Counted from the stretch's first letter, positions 1 through 6,848 are shown. The stretch is 9,336 bases of DNA from CAWVWF01 sp963933885 (GCA_963933885.1 CAWVWF010000145.1:1-9336), one strand, 5' to 3'. Notes: generated by a model from the letters alone, not told the origin. Translations and numbers: made by a program.

Positions 1-1128
1 ATAATATCTCATGGTCCTTATACAATTCCACCTGGTGATTCAATTGTCGTTGCCTTTGCAATACTTGCTGGGTCTGATTTAGCAGACTTAAAAGCTCATG
101 CTCAAAGTGCGGAAGTAATGTATGAAAGTTTAAGAGGGATTAATATTTCTGTAAATAATATTGAAAACATTAGTTGTAATGGAAACGACGATGGAAAGAT
201 TGATTTAGGTGTTAGTTTGTTTTTCGAACCTTATACTGTCGATTGGTTTCATGATTCAACTGAAGTTTCAACTGCAGTAACAGATTTGTCAGCAGGTAAT
301 TATAATGTCTCAATAACAGATAAGAACGGAATATCCAAATTGGTTAATTTTAATATTAATGAACCTCAAGTTTTACAAGCAGACTTAATATCAACAATGG
401 ATATTGATTGTAAAGGAAGAAAAAATGGATCAGCATATATTGAGGTAAATGGAGGTACTGGAAGCTATTATTATAATTGGGGGAGTCCAACTATTCCTAC
501 GATTGAGAATCCTCAGTTAGTAGCTGGTAATTATGAACTTATAGTTAGTGATATTGCTGGTTGTAAAGATACTTTAGATGTGGAAATAAGAGAGCCAGAT
601 GGGATTTCAGTTCAAACAGTATGGTTATTAAACGATACTGCAACAACTTGTGCAGGGGAGGCATCACTTCTTACTGCTGGTGGAGTTAGTCCTTATTTAT
701 ACTCTTGGAATAATAGTTCACCTGTTATTGATGAGGATATGGGAGGTCTTTGTAGCGGAGATTATACGGTGATTGTAACTGATGCTAATAACTGTGAATT
801 TGAACATCATATTATAATTGAAGCTCCAGAAGAGGATGAAAGTTCAGGGAGTAACTCAATAGAAGAAGTTGTTAAAGACTTTAAACTTTATCCAAACCCA
901 GCAGATGAATATTTAATAGTTGAATTTAAAAGCATCGTGGAAGCTGAAATGTTAATTACTGTTGTTGATGTAAATGGAAAGTTAATTCAGATAGTATTTG
1001 CAGATAAGGTTGATAATGAAACTTATAAAGTTATTCTTAACGCAACGAAATACCATGTTGGTAATTACTTTATAAGAATGACAACAAATACAGGAGCTTC
1101 AAGTTTTCAATTCGAAGTTCAACATTAA
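1..1128 (+). CDS. Secreted T9SS cargo protein with SprB-like repeats and type A sorting domain (5' partial)
   Basis: The reading frame is open from base 1, so the gene begins upstream; the ATG at 118 is internal. 375 residues are visible. Residues 1-46 (GPYTIPPGDS, VVAFAILAG) resemble a segment I associate with the end of the main domain of large Bacteroidota secreted proteins, often peptidases. The catalytic part, if any, lies outside the window. Three repeats of about 75 residues follow (about 49-122, 124-200, 202-278). Each has a Cys near its start (SCNGNDDG, DCKGRKNG, TTCAGEAS) and a GNY/GDY-x-V-x-(I/V)-(T/S)-D motif near its end, typical of SprB-repeat modules of adhesins. The third is the most diverged. 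Residues 290-375 form a type A sorting domain: FKLYPNPADEYL, then a VVDVNGKLI strand and a closing GNYFIRM. Such proteins cross the outer membrane by the T9SS and are usually anchored on the surface or released. The specific function cannot be told from this part. Confidence 0.9.
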   Translation: MISHGPYTIPPGDSIVVAFAILAGSDLADLKAHAQSAEVMYESLRGINISVNNIENISCNGNDDGKIDLGVSLFFEPYTVDWFHDSTEVSTAVTDLSAGNYNVSITDKNGISKLVNFNINEPQVLQADLISTMDIDCKGRKNGSAYIEVNGGTGSYYYNWGSPTIPTIENPQLVAGNYELIVSDIAGCKDTLDVEIREPDGISVQTVWLLNDTATTCAGEASLLTAGGVSPYLYSWNNSSPVIDEDMGGLCSGDYTVIVTDANNCEFEHHIIIEAPEEDESSGSNSIEEVVKDFKLYPNPADEYLIVEFKSIVEAEMLITVVDVNGKLIQIVFADKVDNETYKVILNATKYHVGNYFIRMTTNTGASSFQFEVQH

Positions 1129-1154
1129 AGAAACATCCAATTATATTCCTTAAA

Positions 1155-1183
1155 TTAGACTATAAAGTATTATTTTAGTCTAA
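1155..1183. repeat. Imperfect hairpin between the T9SS cargo gene and the DUF5606 gene
   Basis: TTAGACTA at 1155-1162 is the exact reverse complement of TAGTCTAA at 1176-1183, leaving a 13-base loop. The hairpin lies 27 bases after the stop of the upstream gene and 11 bases before the ATG at 1195. No T-tract follows it, so it is not a convincing intrinsic terminator. It could be an mRNA structure in the leader of the next gene, an operator-like site, or chance in AT-rich DNA. Confidence 0.35.
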
Positions 1184-1194
1184 AATTATTAGAA

Positions 1195-1614
1195 ATGGAT
1201 TTAACAGGAATATTTACAATTGGTGGAAAACCAGGTTTACAAAAGCTAGTAGCACAATCTCCAAATGGAGTTATTGTAGAATCATTAAAAGATGGTAAGA
1301 GATTTAATGCTTATTCATCATATAAGATTTCTTCTTTGGAAGATATTAGCGTATACAGTGTTACTGATGATATTCCATTAAAGGATGTTTTAACTTCAAT
1401 GGGAGAACAAAATGGTTTTTCAGTTTTTGAAGTTCCTGGAAAAGATGCTCTATCATCTGAATTCAAAAAATACATTGATTATGATGAAGATCGTGTTTAT
1501 GTATCAGATATAAAGAAAATTTTCGGCTGGTATAACCTGTTGGTGGAAGGAGGTTTTATAGTTAAAGAAGCTACAAAAAAAGAAGAAGTTAAAGAAGTGA
1601 AAAGCTCAAAGTAA
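1195..1614 (+). CDS. DUF5606 family protein
   Basis: A 139-residue soluble protein with no signal peptide or membrane segment. It matches the small DUF5606 family conserved in Bacteroidota. The N-terminal MDLTGIFTIGGKPGLQKLV fits the family's 'GI..I.GKPGL.KL' opening. The central VESLKDGKR and the later YDEDRVYVSDIKKIFGWYN block (about residues 95-115) also fit. The last 18 residues are a Lys/Glu-rich tail. The biochemical role of the family is unknown to me. The ATG at 1195 is preceded by an A-rich stretch (AGAA) rather than a Shine-Dalgarno sequence, as is normal in this phylum. The gene starts 66 bases after the cargo gene and is closed by the terminator at 1634-1668, so it is either the last gene of that transcript or has its own promoter. 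In other Bacteroidota I recall this gene beside a peptide deformylase gene; none is seen here. Confidence 0.9.
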   Translation: MDLTGIFTIGGKPGLQKLVAQSPNGVIVESLKDGKRFNAYSSYKISSLEDISVYSVTDDIPLKDVLTSMGEQNGFSVFEVPGKDALSSEFKKYIDYDEDRVYVSDIKKIFGWYNLLVEGGFIVKEATKKEEVKEVKSSK

Positions 1615-1633
1615 TATGAGTTGAAAAATATTT

Positions 1634-1668
1634 AAAGGCTAAGTAATAATTATTACTTAGCCTTTTTT
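1634..1668 (+). terminator. Strong intrinsic terminator after the DUF5606 gene
   Basis: Bases 1634-1665 form a perfect 32-base palindrome (two arms of 16, AAAGGCTAAG... and ...CTTAGCCTTT). The innermost bases must open to make a loop. The 3' arm runs into a T-tract at 1663-1668. It lies 20 bases after the stop at 1614 and before the gene starting at 1703, so it separates the two transcription units. The minus-strand side lacks a comparable T-run directly after the stem, so it probably works mainly on the + strand. Confidence 0.92.
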
Positions 1669-1702
1669 ATTTATTATCTTATACTTTGTTTTAAAGTAAT
1701 TT

Positions 1703-2488
1703 ATGGGATTGTTTGGGAAAGTTTCTTTAGTATTTGATTCATTCAAAAAGGCACATGTTTTCATTGGTAAACATAAACTTTGGCATTTTGTAATTATACC
1801 TGGTATTCTAAATGTAATCCTTTTTGTGTCTCTATTAATATGGTTAATGAGTAATATCGGTGACTGGGTAGATTCATTTTTCAAATGGGAATGTAGTGAG
1901 GAGGGAGGTGGTCTTTACATATTATGTTTGGCTTTCTCTATTACATTAGGTGCTATGAAATGCCTTCTAGGTTGGTTGGTAAAGAGTATCTTTATAATGT
2001 TATATTTAACGGTGTATAAAAATATTATATTATTGCTTTATTCACCTGTAATAGCTTATTTGATTGAAGTTGTTGATCAAAAAAATAAAGGAATTGATCT
2101 ACCGTTCTCATTGCAACAATTCATTCAAGATACCGTAAGGGCTATTAGAATTGCAATTAGAAATATATTATTAGAAGGTATATGTGTGTTCGTTATTTTA
2201 TTGATGGCATTGGTTCCTTTGATTAATTTATTTCAACCCATATTATTATGGTTAGTAAGTGCATATTTTCTAGGATTTAGTATGATGGATTATTCATTAG
2301 AGAGAAAAAGATTAAATGCTCAGAATAGCATTGATTATATTAAAAGGAATAAATCAATGGCTACTGGAATAGGAACAGTATTTCAATTGATGTATTTTGT
2401 TCCAATAATAGGTTGGATGTTTGCTCCTACATACGCTGCGACTGCCGCTTATTTTGCAATTGAAGAATTAGAAAGAATAGAAGATTAA
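1703..2488 (+). CDS. EI24/CysZ-like integral inner-membrane protein
   Basis: A 261-residue protein with several hydrophobic segments at about residues 27-49, 70-92, 96-124, 154-172, 176-195 and 222-250. It lacks a cleavable signal peptide, so it should sit in the cytoplasmic membrane. The order of segments, the amphipathic N-terminus (FDSFKKAHVFIGKHKLW), the GFSMMDYSLERKRL motif (191-204) and the late FVPIIGWMFAPTYAATAAY stretch are characteristic of the EI24 domain family. That family includes the bacterial sulfate permease CysZ. Bacteroidota members are generally annotated only as EI24 domain proteins, and no sulfur-assimilation gene is nearby, so sulfate transport is not claimed. The stop overlaps the ATG of the next gene by one base (TAATG), implying co-transcription and probably translational coupling. 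The gene begins 35 bases after a strong terminator, so it should head a new transcription unit, though I see no clean promoter match. Confidence 0.88.
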   Translation: MGLFGKVSLVFDSFKKAHVFIGKHKLWHFVIIPGILNVILFVSLLIWLMSNIGDWVDSFFKWECSEEGGGLYILCLAFSITLGAMKCLLGWLVKSIFIMLYLTVYKNIILLLYSPVIAYLIEVVDQKNKGIDLPFSLQQFIQDTVRAIRIAIRNILLEGICVFVILLMALVPLINLFQPILLWLVSAYFLGFSMMDYSLERKRLNAQNSIDYIKRNKSMATGIGTVFQLMYFVPIIGWMFAPTYAATAAYFAIEELERIED

Positions 2489-4557
2489 TGAAATTTATAA
2501 TTACCTCGTTACTTAGTGTTTTCTTTACTTTTTGCAGCTTTGCTCAAGGTAACTTCCCTGTTTGGGTAGAAGATTATGCTTGGGGTGGAGATTCTGAAGA
2601 TCACCTGATGGATATTCTTGAAGTTGATATTGAATTTAGTACAGTTTCGGCTGGGCATACTTTAAGTTCTTTAACAGGAGAGGTTTCTGAAGTTAACAAT
2701 GGGAAACAAGATTTTTGGATCGTGAAAATGGATTCTTCAAAAAATATTGTTTTCGATCATACTTTTGGAAGTGATACAACAGAAATGTTTTCAACCTTAC
2801 TTGAAACTTCTGACGGAGGTTTTCTTTTAGCAGGCTCTTCTTCTGGTGGTAGGAATGGAGATAAATCAGAGAATTCAAAAGGAGGATTTGATTTCTGGAT
2901 TGTGAAAATTTCACAGAATGGAACCTTTCAATGGGATAAAACCATAGGTGGCTCAAAAGATGATTTCCTAAATTCAGCTGTATTAACTAATGATGGAGGT
3001 TATCTTTTAGGCGGTTCTTCAATTTCAAGTGCCTCTGGTGATAAATCAGATAATTCTTTCGGTAATGAAGATTATTGGCTAGTGAAAGTAAATGGAAGTG
3101 GTACTGTTGTTTGGGATCAAACATTTGGTGGAGATACTACAGATATTCTTCAAAATATTGTTTTAGAAAATAATGAGATTTTTATAGGAGGATCTTCCAT
3201 TTCTGATTCAAGTGGTGTTAAAACGACCGATTCATATGGTGGTTTTGATTTTTGGATAATAAAATTATCAATTACTGGTGCAATAGTCGATCAATGGGGG
3301 TATGGAGGACTAGAAGATGACTTTCTTGAAGAAATTAGAGTTCATACTAGAAAGCAAGCCTTTTGGGTTGCAGGGACATCATACTCAAATACTGGAGGAA
3401 ATAAAGTTAGTGGAAACTTTGGGAATGGTGATTTTTGGGTGTTTGTAATTGATCATGATGGTTTAAAATCTATTGATAATTCATTCGGTTCTTCACAAAA
3501 TGATATTTGCAAAGACATGGAAGTATCTCCTGAAGGGTCGGCGATAGTTGCTGGGTTTTCAAGTTCAGGTGGAGGGAACAAAACTTCAGGAAGTAATGGA
3601 GGAGAAGACTTTTGGATTATTAAAGTAGATACTAACGGAGGGAAGTTTTGGGATAGGAATTATGGAGGATCAAATAATGATTCTTTACAAGCTATTTTTA
3701 TTAAATGTGATCGAGGGCTTTTAGTTGGCGGACATTCAATGTCTGGAATTTCTGGTGATAGAACTCATTATAATAGGGGCGTAAACGATTATTGGGCTTT
3801 TCGATTAGATGTTCCAACTCGACCATATTTTAGAGCTTCTAATATTTGTACCGGTGTTCCTCTTGGTTTTTATGATGAAAGTGATGTATGGCCAGATACT
3901 TGGGCTTGGGATTTTGACGATCCTGCATCAGCTAATAATTCTTCTGCGGATCAGCATCCTATTCATACTTATAGTACTGAAGGAACCTATAATGTTAAAA
4001 TGACTATTAAGGAAGGGTGTCAGTCTGATACCAGTTTAGTTAGAGTAATTAATGTTTTTGATAATACTGTATTAGGTAATTTAGATTTAGGCGAAGATTT
4101 TAGTGTTTGTGAAGGAACTGTTTTTACATTGCAAAATATCGATAATACTCCTGCTGGAGCTACTTATTTATGGAGTTCAGGTGATTCAACAGATGTTATA
4201 AGTAAGGACTCATTGGGAGTATATATTGTTACAATGTCAGATAGGAACTGTTCTGTAGTTGATTCAATTGAAATAGGGGATTGCCCAACTGTATTCATAC
4301 CAAATGGCTTTACTCCTAATGGTGATGAATTAAATGATGTTTTTATTCTGAAAGGATTTGGGATAGATGAATTTGAATTACTCATCTTTGATAGATGGGG
4401 ACAATTAATTTATGAATCGAAGGATATAAATGAAGGTTGGGACGGTACTGTAAACGATAGAAACGTTCAGATTGATGTCTATGTTTATAAAGTTATTTAT
4501 AAAGGAATAGGGACTTCAACCAAATATGAGATCGGTCATATATCCTTAATTAGATGA
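2488..4557 (+). CDS. Secreted seven-repeat propeller protein with PKD domain and T9SS type B (CHU_C) sorting domain
   Basis: A 689-residue secreted protein. Residues 1-19 are a signal peptide (hydrophobic ITSLLSVFFTF, cleavage likely SFA|Q). Residues 26-440 contain seven copies of a ~60-residue unit, each with a (D/E)(F/Y)W(I/V/L)(V/I)K-type signature, a WD-x-x-(F/Y/I)GG motif and a GG(S/H)S-x-S-x-x-(S/G)G-x-K stretch. The copy number suggests a seven-bladed beta-propeller. A PKD-like domain follows (about 450-523; WAWDFDDP at 472, HTYSTEGTYNVKMTI), then an Ig-like region with two Cys (about 531-595). The C-terminal 88 residues are a type B sorting domain: VFIPNGFTPNGDELNDVF from 602, FDRWGQLIYES, GWDGT, YVYKVIYKG. 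Type B domains direct export by the T9SS and surface attachment, often with a PorP/SprF partner that is not seen here. Two stop codons stand in tandem (TGA TAA, 4555-4560). The gene overlaps the EI24 gene by one base. The ligand or activity is unknown; a surface adhesin or binding protein is an inference. Confidence 0.93.
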   Translation: MKFIITSLLSVFFTFCSFAQGNFPVWVEDYAWGGDSEDHLMDILEVDIEFSTVSAGHTLSSLTGEVSEVNNGKQDFWIVKMDSSKNIVFDHTFGSDTTEMFSTLLETSDGGFLLAGSSSGGRNGDKSENSKGGFDFWIVKISQNGTFQWDKTIGGSKDDFLNSAVLTNDGGYLLGGSSISSASGDKSDNSFGNEDYWLVKVNGSGTVVWDQTFGGDTTDILQNIVLENNEIFIGGSSISDSSGVKTTDSYGGFDFWIIKLSITGAIVDQWGYGGLEDDFLEEIRVHTRKQAFWVAGTSYSNTGGNKVSGNFGNGDFWVFVIDHDGLKSIDNSFGSSQNDICKDMEVSPEGSAIVAGFSSSGGGNKTSGSNGGEDFWIIKVDTNGGKFWDRNYGGSNNDSLQAIFIKCDRGLLVGGHSMSGISGDRTHYNRGVNDYWAFRLDVPTRPYFRASNICTGVPLGFYDESDVWPDTWAWDFDDPASANNSSADQHPIHTYSTEGTYNVKMTIKEGCQSDTSLVRVINVFDNTVLGNLDLGEDFSVCEGTVFTLQNIDNTPAGATYLWSSGDSTDVISKDSLGVYIVTMSDRNCSVVDSIEIGDCPTVFIPNGFTPNGDELNDVFILKGFGIDEFELLIFDRWGQLIYESKDINEGWDGTVNDRNVQIDVYVYKVIYKGIGTSTKYEIGHISLIR
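2563..3807 (+). repeat. Seven tandem ~180-base coding repeats (propeller blades)
   Basis: The aspartate of the D(F/Y)W signature falls at residues 75, 135, 195, 254, 315, 374 and 434 of the protein encoded from 2488. The codons start at 2710, 2890, 3070, 3247, 3430, 3607 and 3787. Spacing is therefore 60, 60, 59, 61, 59 and 60 residues. The DNA copies have diverged, so this is a protein-level repeat rather than a recent DNA duplication. Units 2 and 3 are closest to consensus. Unit 5 is the most altered after its signature (WVFVID instead of WIVK). Confidence 0.9.
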
Positions 4558-4566
4558 TAACTTCTT

Positions 4567-4609
4567 AAAATTGGTACGCTTTTTACTTTCATAAGTCGTC
4601 AATTTTTTT
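4567..4609 (+). terminator. Possible weak intrinsic terminator after the propeller gene
   Basis: AAAATTG (4567-4573) can pair with CAATTTT (4600-4606), with a further ACG/CGT pairing inside after a two-base bulge. The T-run 4603-4609 follows and overlaps the arm. The stem is AT-rich and the loop is about 18 bases, so it is much weaker than the other two terminators here. It also overlaps the proposed promoter of the next gene, so readthrough from the propeller gene into that gene is quite possible. Confidence 0.3.
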
Positions 4610-4616
4610 ACTTTTG
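4587..4616 (+). promoter_or_regulatory. Candidate Bacteroidota-type promoter for the PorE-like gene
   Basis: TACTTTTG at 4609-4616 matches the Bacteroidota -7 consensus TAnnTTTG exactly. An imperfect -33 element, TTTC at 4587-4590 (consensus TTTG), lies 18 bases upstream, a normal spacing. Transcription would begin near 4623, leaving a leader of roughly 70 bases before the ATG at 4691. The motif is short and the DNA AT-rich, so a chance match cannot be excluded. Confidence 0.38.
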
Positions 4617-4690
4617 TTGATTGCTAGACGAAATGTGAAAAGATTTAAAAAATCAAGTTATTTTCATCTGAAATTAAAAGAAAAGTGAGC

Positions 4691-6757
4691 ATGAGAAGAG
4701 TTATAGGATTATTTTTATTTTCGGTAGTTTTAAGCACTACTGTTTTTGCACAAGACAAATTAACAATCAAAGAAAAATATTCAGTTGAAGAAGCTAATTC
4801 AGCATTTATTAACGCTTATTATGATGAAGCTCTAAAGCTTTATAAAAATGTATATAATAAGCATATGACAAATGCTAATCTTACATCTAAGATTGGTTTG
4901 TGTTATTTAGAATTAGGTCAACTTGAAGATGCATTAAGTTATTTTGCTGATGTGAATGATGGAGCATTAAAGAAAAAAGAAGCGATATTTTATTTTGGAT
5001 ACGGTTCTGCTCTTCATAAAACTGGTGATTTCACTGGTGCTTTAGAAAAGTATAATAAATTTAAACAAACAGGTAAAAAAGGAGATATTGCTTTTTACGA
5101 AGTTGATAGATTTATTTCTCAAGTTAATTATGCACTAAGTGTTATTGAGAAACCAGTTTCAGCTACAGTTTCTAATATAGGAGATTCTATAAATTCAGGA
5201 TATGATGATTATCATCCTTCAGTAACAGCAGATGGTAAAACATTTATTTTTACGTCTAGAAGATCGGACTCTAAAGGAGGTGAACTTTTATCTGATGGTC
5301 AATATTACGAAGATATATATGAAGCTTCTTGGAACGAAGAATTTCAAGCTTGGGGAGAATCAAAACCTGTAGAAGGAGCTTTAAACTCTAAAGAATATGA
5401 TGCTAACTGTAGTATTACTCCTGATGGTTCAAGTATTTTAGTTTATAGAAATTTATCAGAAGAGAATAAAAAGTTTATCTCACCGACTGGAGGAGGAGAT
5501 ATTTATATTTCCAAGAAAGGATCTACTGGACGTTGGGGAGCACCGAAAATAATTGAAGGAGTTAATTCTACTTCTCTTGATGTTGGTGCGTGTGTTACGG
5601 CAGATGGTAAAACAATGTTTTTTGTTAGTGATAGACAAGGAATGCTAGAAGGTAAAGGAGCTCAAGGAGGAAAAGATATATGGTTCTCAACAATGCAAGA
5701 AGATGGTGTATGGGGAAAAGCAAAGAACGTTGGAGAGGCAATCAATACTGAGTATGATGAAATTAGTGTTTATATTCATCCGAACGGAAAGACTTTGTTT
5801 TTTGCTTCTGATGGACATGATGAGCTAAACATCGGAGGTTATGATATTTTCAGATCAATACTAGATGCTAATGGGAAATGGACTAAGCCAGTAAACTTAG
5901 GTTTCCCATTAAATACACACCGTGATGAAAAGGAATTTGTATTAAGTACTGATGGTAAAGTTGGATGGATCTCTTCAAAAAGAGAAAAAGGAAAGCAGAA
6001 TATGGATATTTACCAAGTTGACTTATCTCATTATAATGTTTTAACTGGTGAGAGTGAGCAACTTTCAATTGTTAAAGGTAGTGTTCAGGATGAATCAACT
6101 GGATTACCTTTAAGAGCAAGTGTTGTCTTTACAGATACTTTGTCTGGTGAAAAGTTTGAAGTGAAATCAAAAGAAGACGGTGCGTATTTTAATACTTTAG
6201 TTTCTCATAAAACTTATGAAATTTCTGTTAAACATAAAGGTTATAAAGCTTTTTCTTCAACTGTAACAGTTAATGCTCCAAAGGCTAAAAAGAGTAAGAA
6301 AAAACGTAGGACTAACAATAGAAAAGGTAAAAAAGTTAAGGCTAGAAAAACTACAGAAATTCATACTGTGGTAAAAGATCTTAAGCTTGAAAGATTAATT
6401 CCAATTAATGTTGTGAGTAAAGACTTATTTAAAACTCAAATGATTGCTTTTAAGAAAAATGAGAATGGTTACGAAATCAATGCATTTTCGAAAGGTATCT
6501 TAGATATGTTCGCAGCACAACAAATTCAGGCTAAAGAGTTAGTTTTAGGAGTTGATGGTCATTTTAGTGAAGGAGATGAAGCGAATATAAAAAGTAAAAA
6601 CTTAGCTGATCTGGTAGTTGAATATTTGGTTAGTAAAGGAGTTGATAAATCCAAATTGAAAATTACATATATGGGAGCTACACAACCTATTGCAAGTAAT
6701 GAAACTGAATCTGGAAAAACAGCAAATCAAAGGGTAGAACTAAAAATTATTCTTTAA
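4691..6757 (+). CDS. OmpA-family envelope protein with PorE-like domain order (TPR, PD40 propeller, regulatory-like domain, OmpA C-terminal)
   Basis: 688 residues from the ATG at 4691. A GTG at 4685 would add two residues, but the ATG gives a cleaner signal peptide (MRRVIGLFLFSVV..., cleavage near VFA|Q, residue 20). There is no lipobox Cys. Residues about 31-155 are TPR-like helices (AYYDEALKLYKNVY, GDFTGALEKYNKF). Residues 171-448 hold five PD40/WD40-like propeller repeats of the type D-x-x-x-(S/V)-x(3)-DGK-x(3)-F-x-S. Residues 460-527 form a carboxypeptidase-regulatory-like domain (VKGSVQDESTGLPL, KHKGYKAF). Residues 529-554 are a very basic linker with 15 Lys/Arg in 26. Residues about 562-688 are an OmpA-like domain (VDGH at 621-624, NQRVEL near the end). 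This is the domain order of PorE, a T9SS component in Porphyromonas gingivalis, but many Bacteroidota have paralogues, so the symbol is withheld. The Asp and Arg that normally hold peptidoglycan appear replaced. The gene has its own likely promoter and a strong terminator. Confidence 0.9.
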   Translation: MRRVIGLFLFSVVLSTTVFAQDKLTIKEKYSVEEANSAFINAYYDEALKLYKNVYNKHMTNANLTSKIGLCYLELGQLEDALSYFADVNDGALKKKEAIFYFGYGSALHKTGDFTGALEKYNKFKQTGKKGDIAFYEVDRFISQVNYALSVIEKPVSATVSNIGDSINSGYDDYHPSVTADGKTFIFTSRRSDSKGGELLSDGQYYEDIYEASWNEEFQAWGESKPVEGALNSKEYDANCSITPDGSSILVYRNLSEENKKFISPTGGGDIYISKKGSTGRWGAPKIIEGVNSTSLDVGACVTADGKTMFFVSDRQGMLEGKGAQGGKDIWFSTMQEDGVWGKAKNVGEAINTEYDEISVYIHPNGKTLFFASDGHDELNIGGYDIFRSILDANGKWTKPVNLGFPLNTHRDEKEFVLSTDGKVGWISSKREKGKQNMDIYQVDLSHYNVLTGESEQLSIVKGSVQDESTGLPLRASVVFTDTLSGEKFEVKSKEDGAYFNTLVSHKTYEISVKHKGYKAFSSTVTVNAPKAKKSKKKRRTNNRKGKKVKARKTTEIHTVVKDLKLERLIPINVVSKDLFKTQMIAFKKNENGYEINAFSKGILDMFAAQQIQAKELVLGVDGHFSEGDEANIKSKNLADLVVEYLVSKGVDKSKLKITYMGATQPIASNETESGKTANQRVELKIIL

Positions 6758-6779
6758 TATTTGAATATGATATAATAAG

Positions 6780-6812
6780 AGCCACTCAATTTTATTGAGT
6801 GGCTTTTTTTTT
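6780..6812 (+). terminator. Strong intrinsic terminator after the PorE-like gene
   Basis: AGCCACTCAAT (6780-6790) and ATTGAGTGGCT (6794-6804) make a perfect 11-base-pair stem with a TTT loop, followed by an uninterrupted T-run at 6804-6812. It stands 22 bases after the stop at 6757 and cleanly separates the envelope gene from the sucrose genes. Confidence 0.94.
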
Positions 6813-6821
6813 GATATCTTT

Positions 6822-6848
6822 TTTGAGTTTTTAGCGTAATTGAATTTG
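6822..6848 (+). promoter_or_regulatory. Weak candidate promoter for the sucrose-phosphate synthase gene
   Basis: TGAATTTG at 6841-6848 matches the Bacteroidota -7 consensus TAnnTTTG at five of six fixed positions. TTTG at 6822-6825 could be the -33 element, but the 15-base spacing is shorter than usual. A promoter is expected here because a strong terminator lies just upstream, and only 58 bases separate the terminator's T-run from the ATG at 6871. Confidence 0.3.

Noticed and set aside
118..120. ATG at 118 as the start of the first gene
   Set aside because: The same frame is open back to base 1 and encodes a continuous segment typical of large secreted proteins, and there is no signal peptide after this ATG.
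1171..1178. TATTTTAG as a -7 promoter box for the DUF5606 gene
   Set aside because: One fixed base differs from TAnnTTTG, no TTTG element lies at a suitable distance upstream, and it sits inside the hairpin.
1681..1688. ATACTTTG as a -7 promoter box for the EI24 gene
   Set aside because: The spacing between TA and TTTG does not fit TAnnTTTG, and it would leave almost no leader before the ATG at 1703.
1657..1884. 75-codon open frame on the minus strand
   Set aside because: It lies antisense over the terminator and the start of the EI24 gene, with no family resemblance; the + strand protein explains the region.
2693..2956. 87-codon open frame on the minus strand
   Set aside because: It is fully antisense to the repeat region of the propeller gene; its openness follows from the repeated, AT-rich codons of the real gene.
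3809..4003. 64-codon open frame on the + strand in another frame
   Set aside because: It is internal to the PKD region of the secreted protein, and its hydrophobic look comes from T-rich codons read out of frame.
4164..4385. 73-codon open frame on the minus strand
   Set aside because: It is antisense to the Ig-like and sorting domains of a well-supported gene, with no signature of its own.
4685..4687. GTG at 4685 as the start of the PorE-like gene
   Set aside because: The in-frame ATG six bases later is the more common start and yields a standard signal peptide; the two extra residues add nothing. It remains possible.
5883..6068. 61-codon open frame on the minus strand
   Set aside because: It is antisense to the last propeller repeats of the PorE-like gene, with no independent support.
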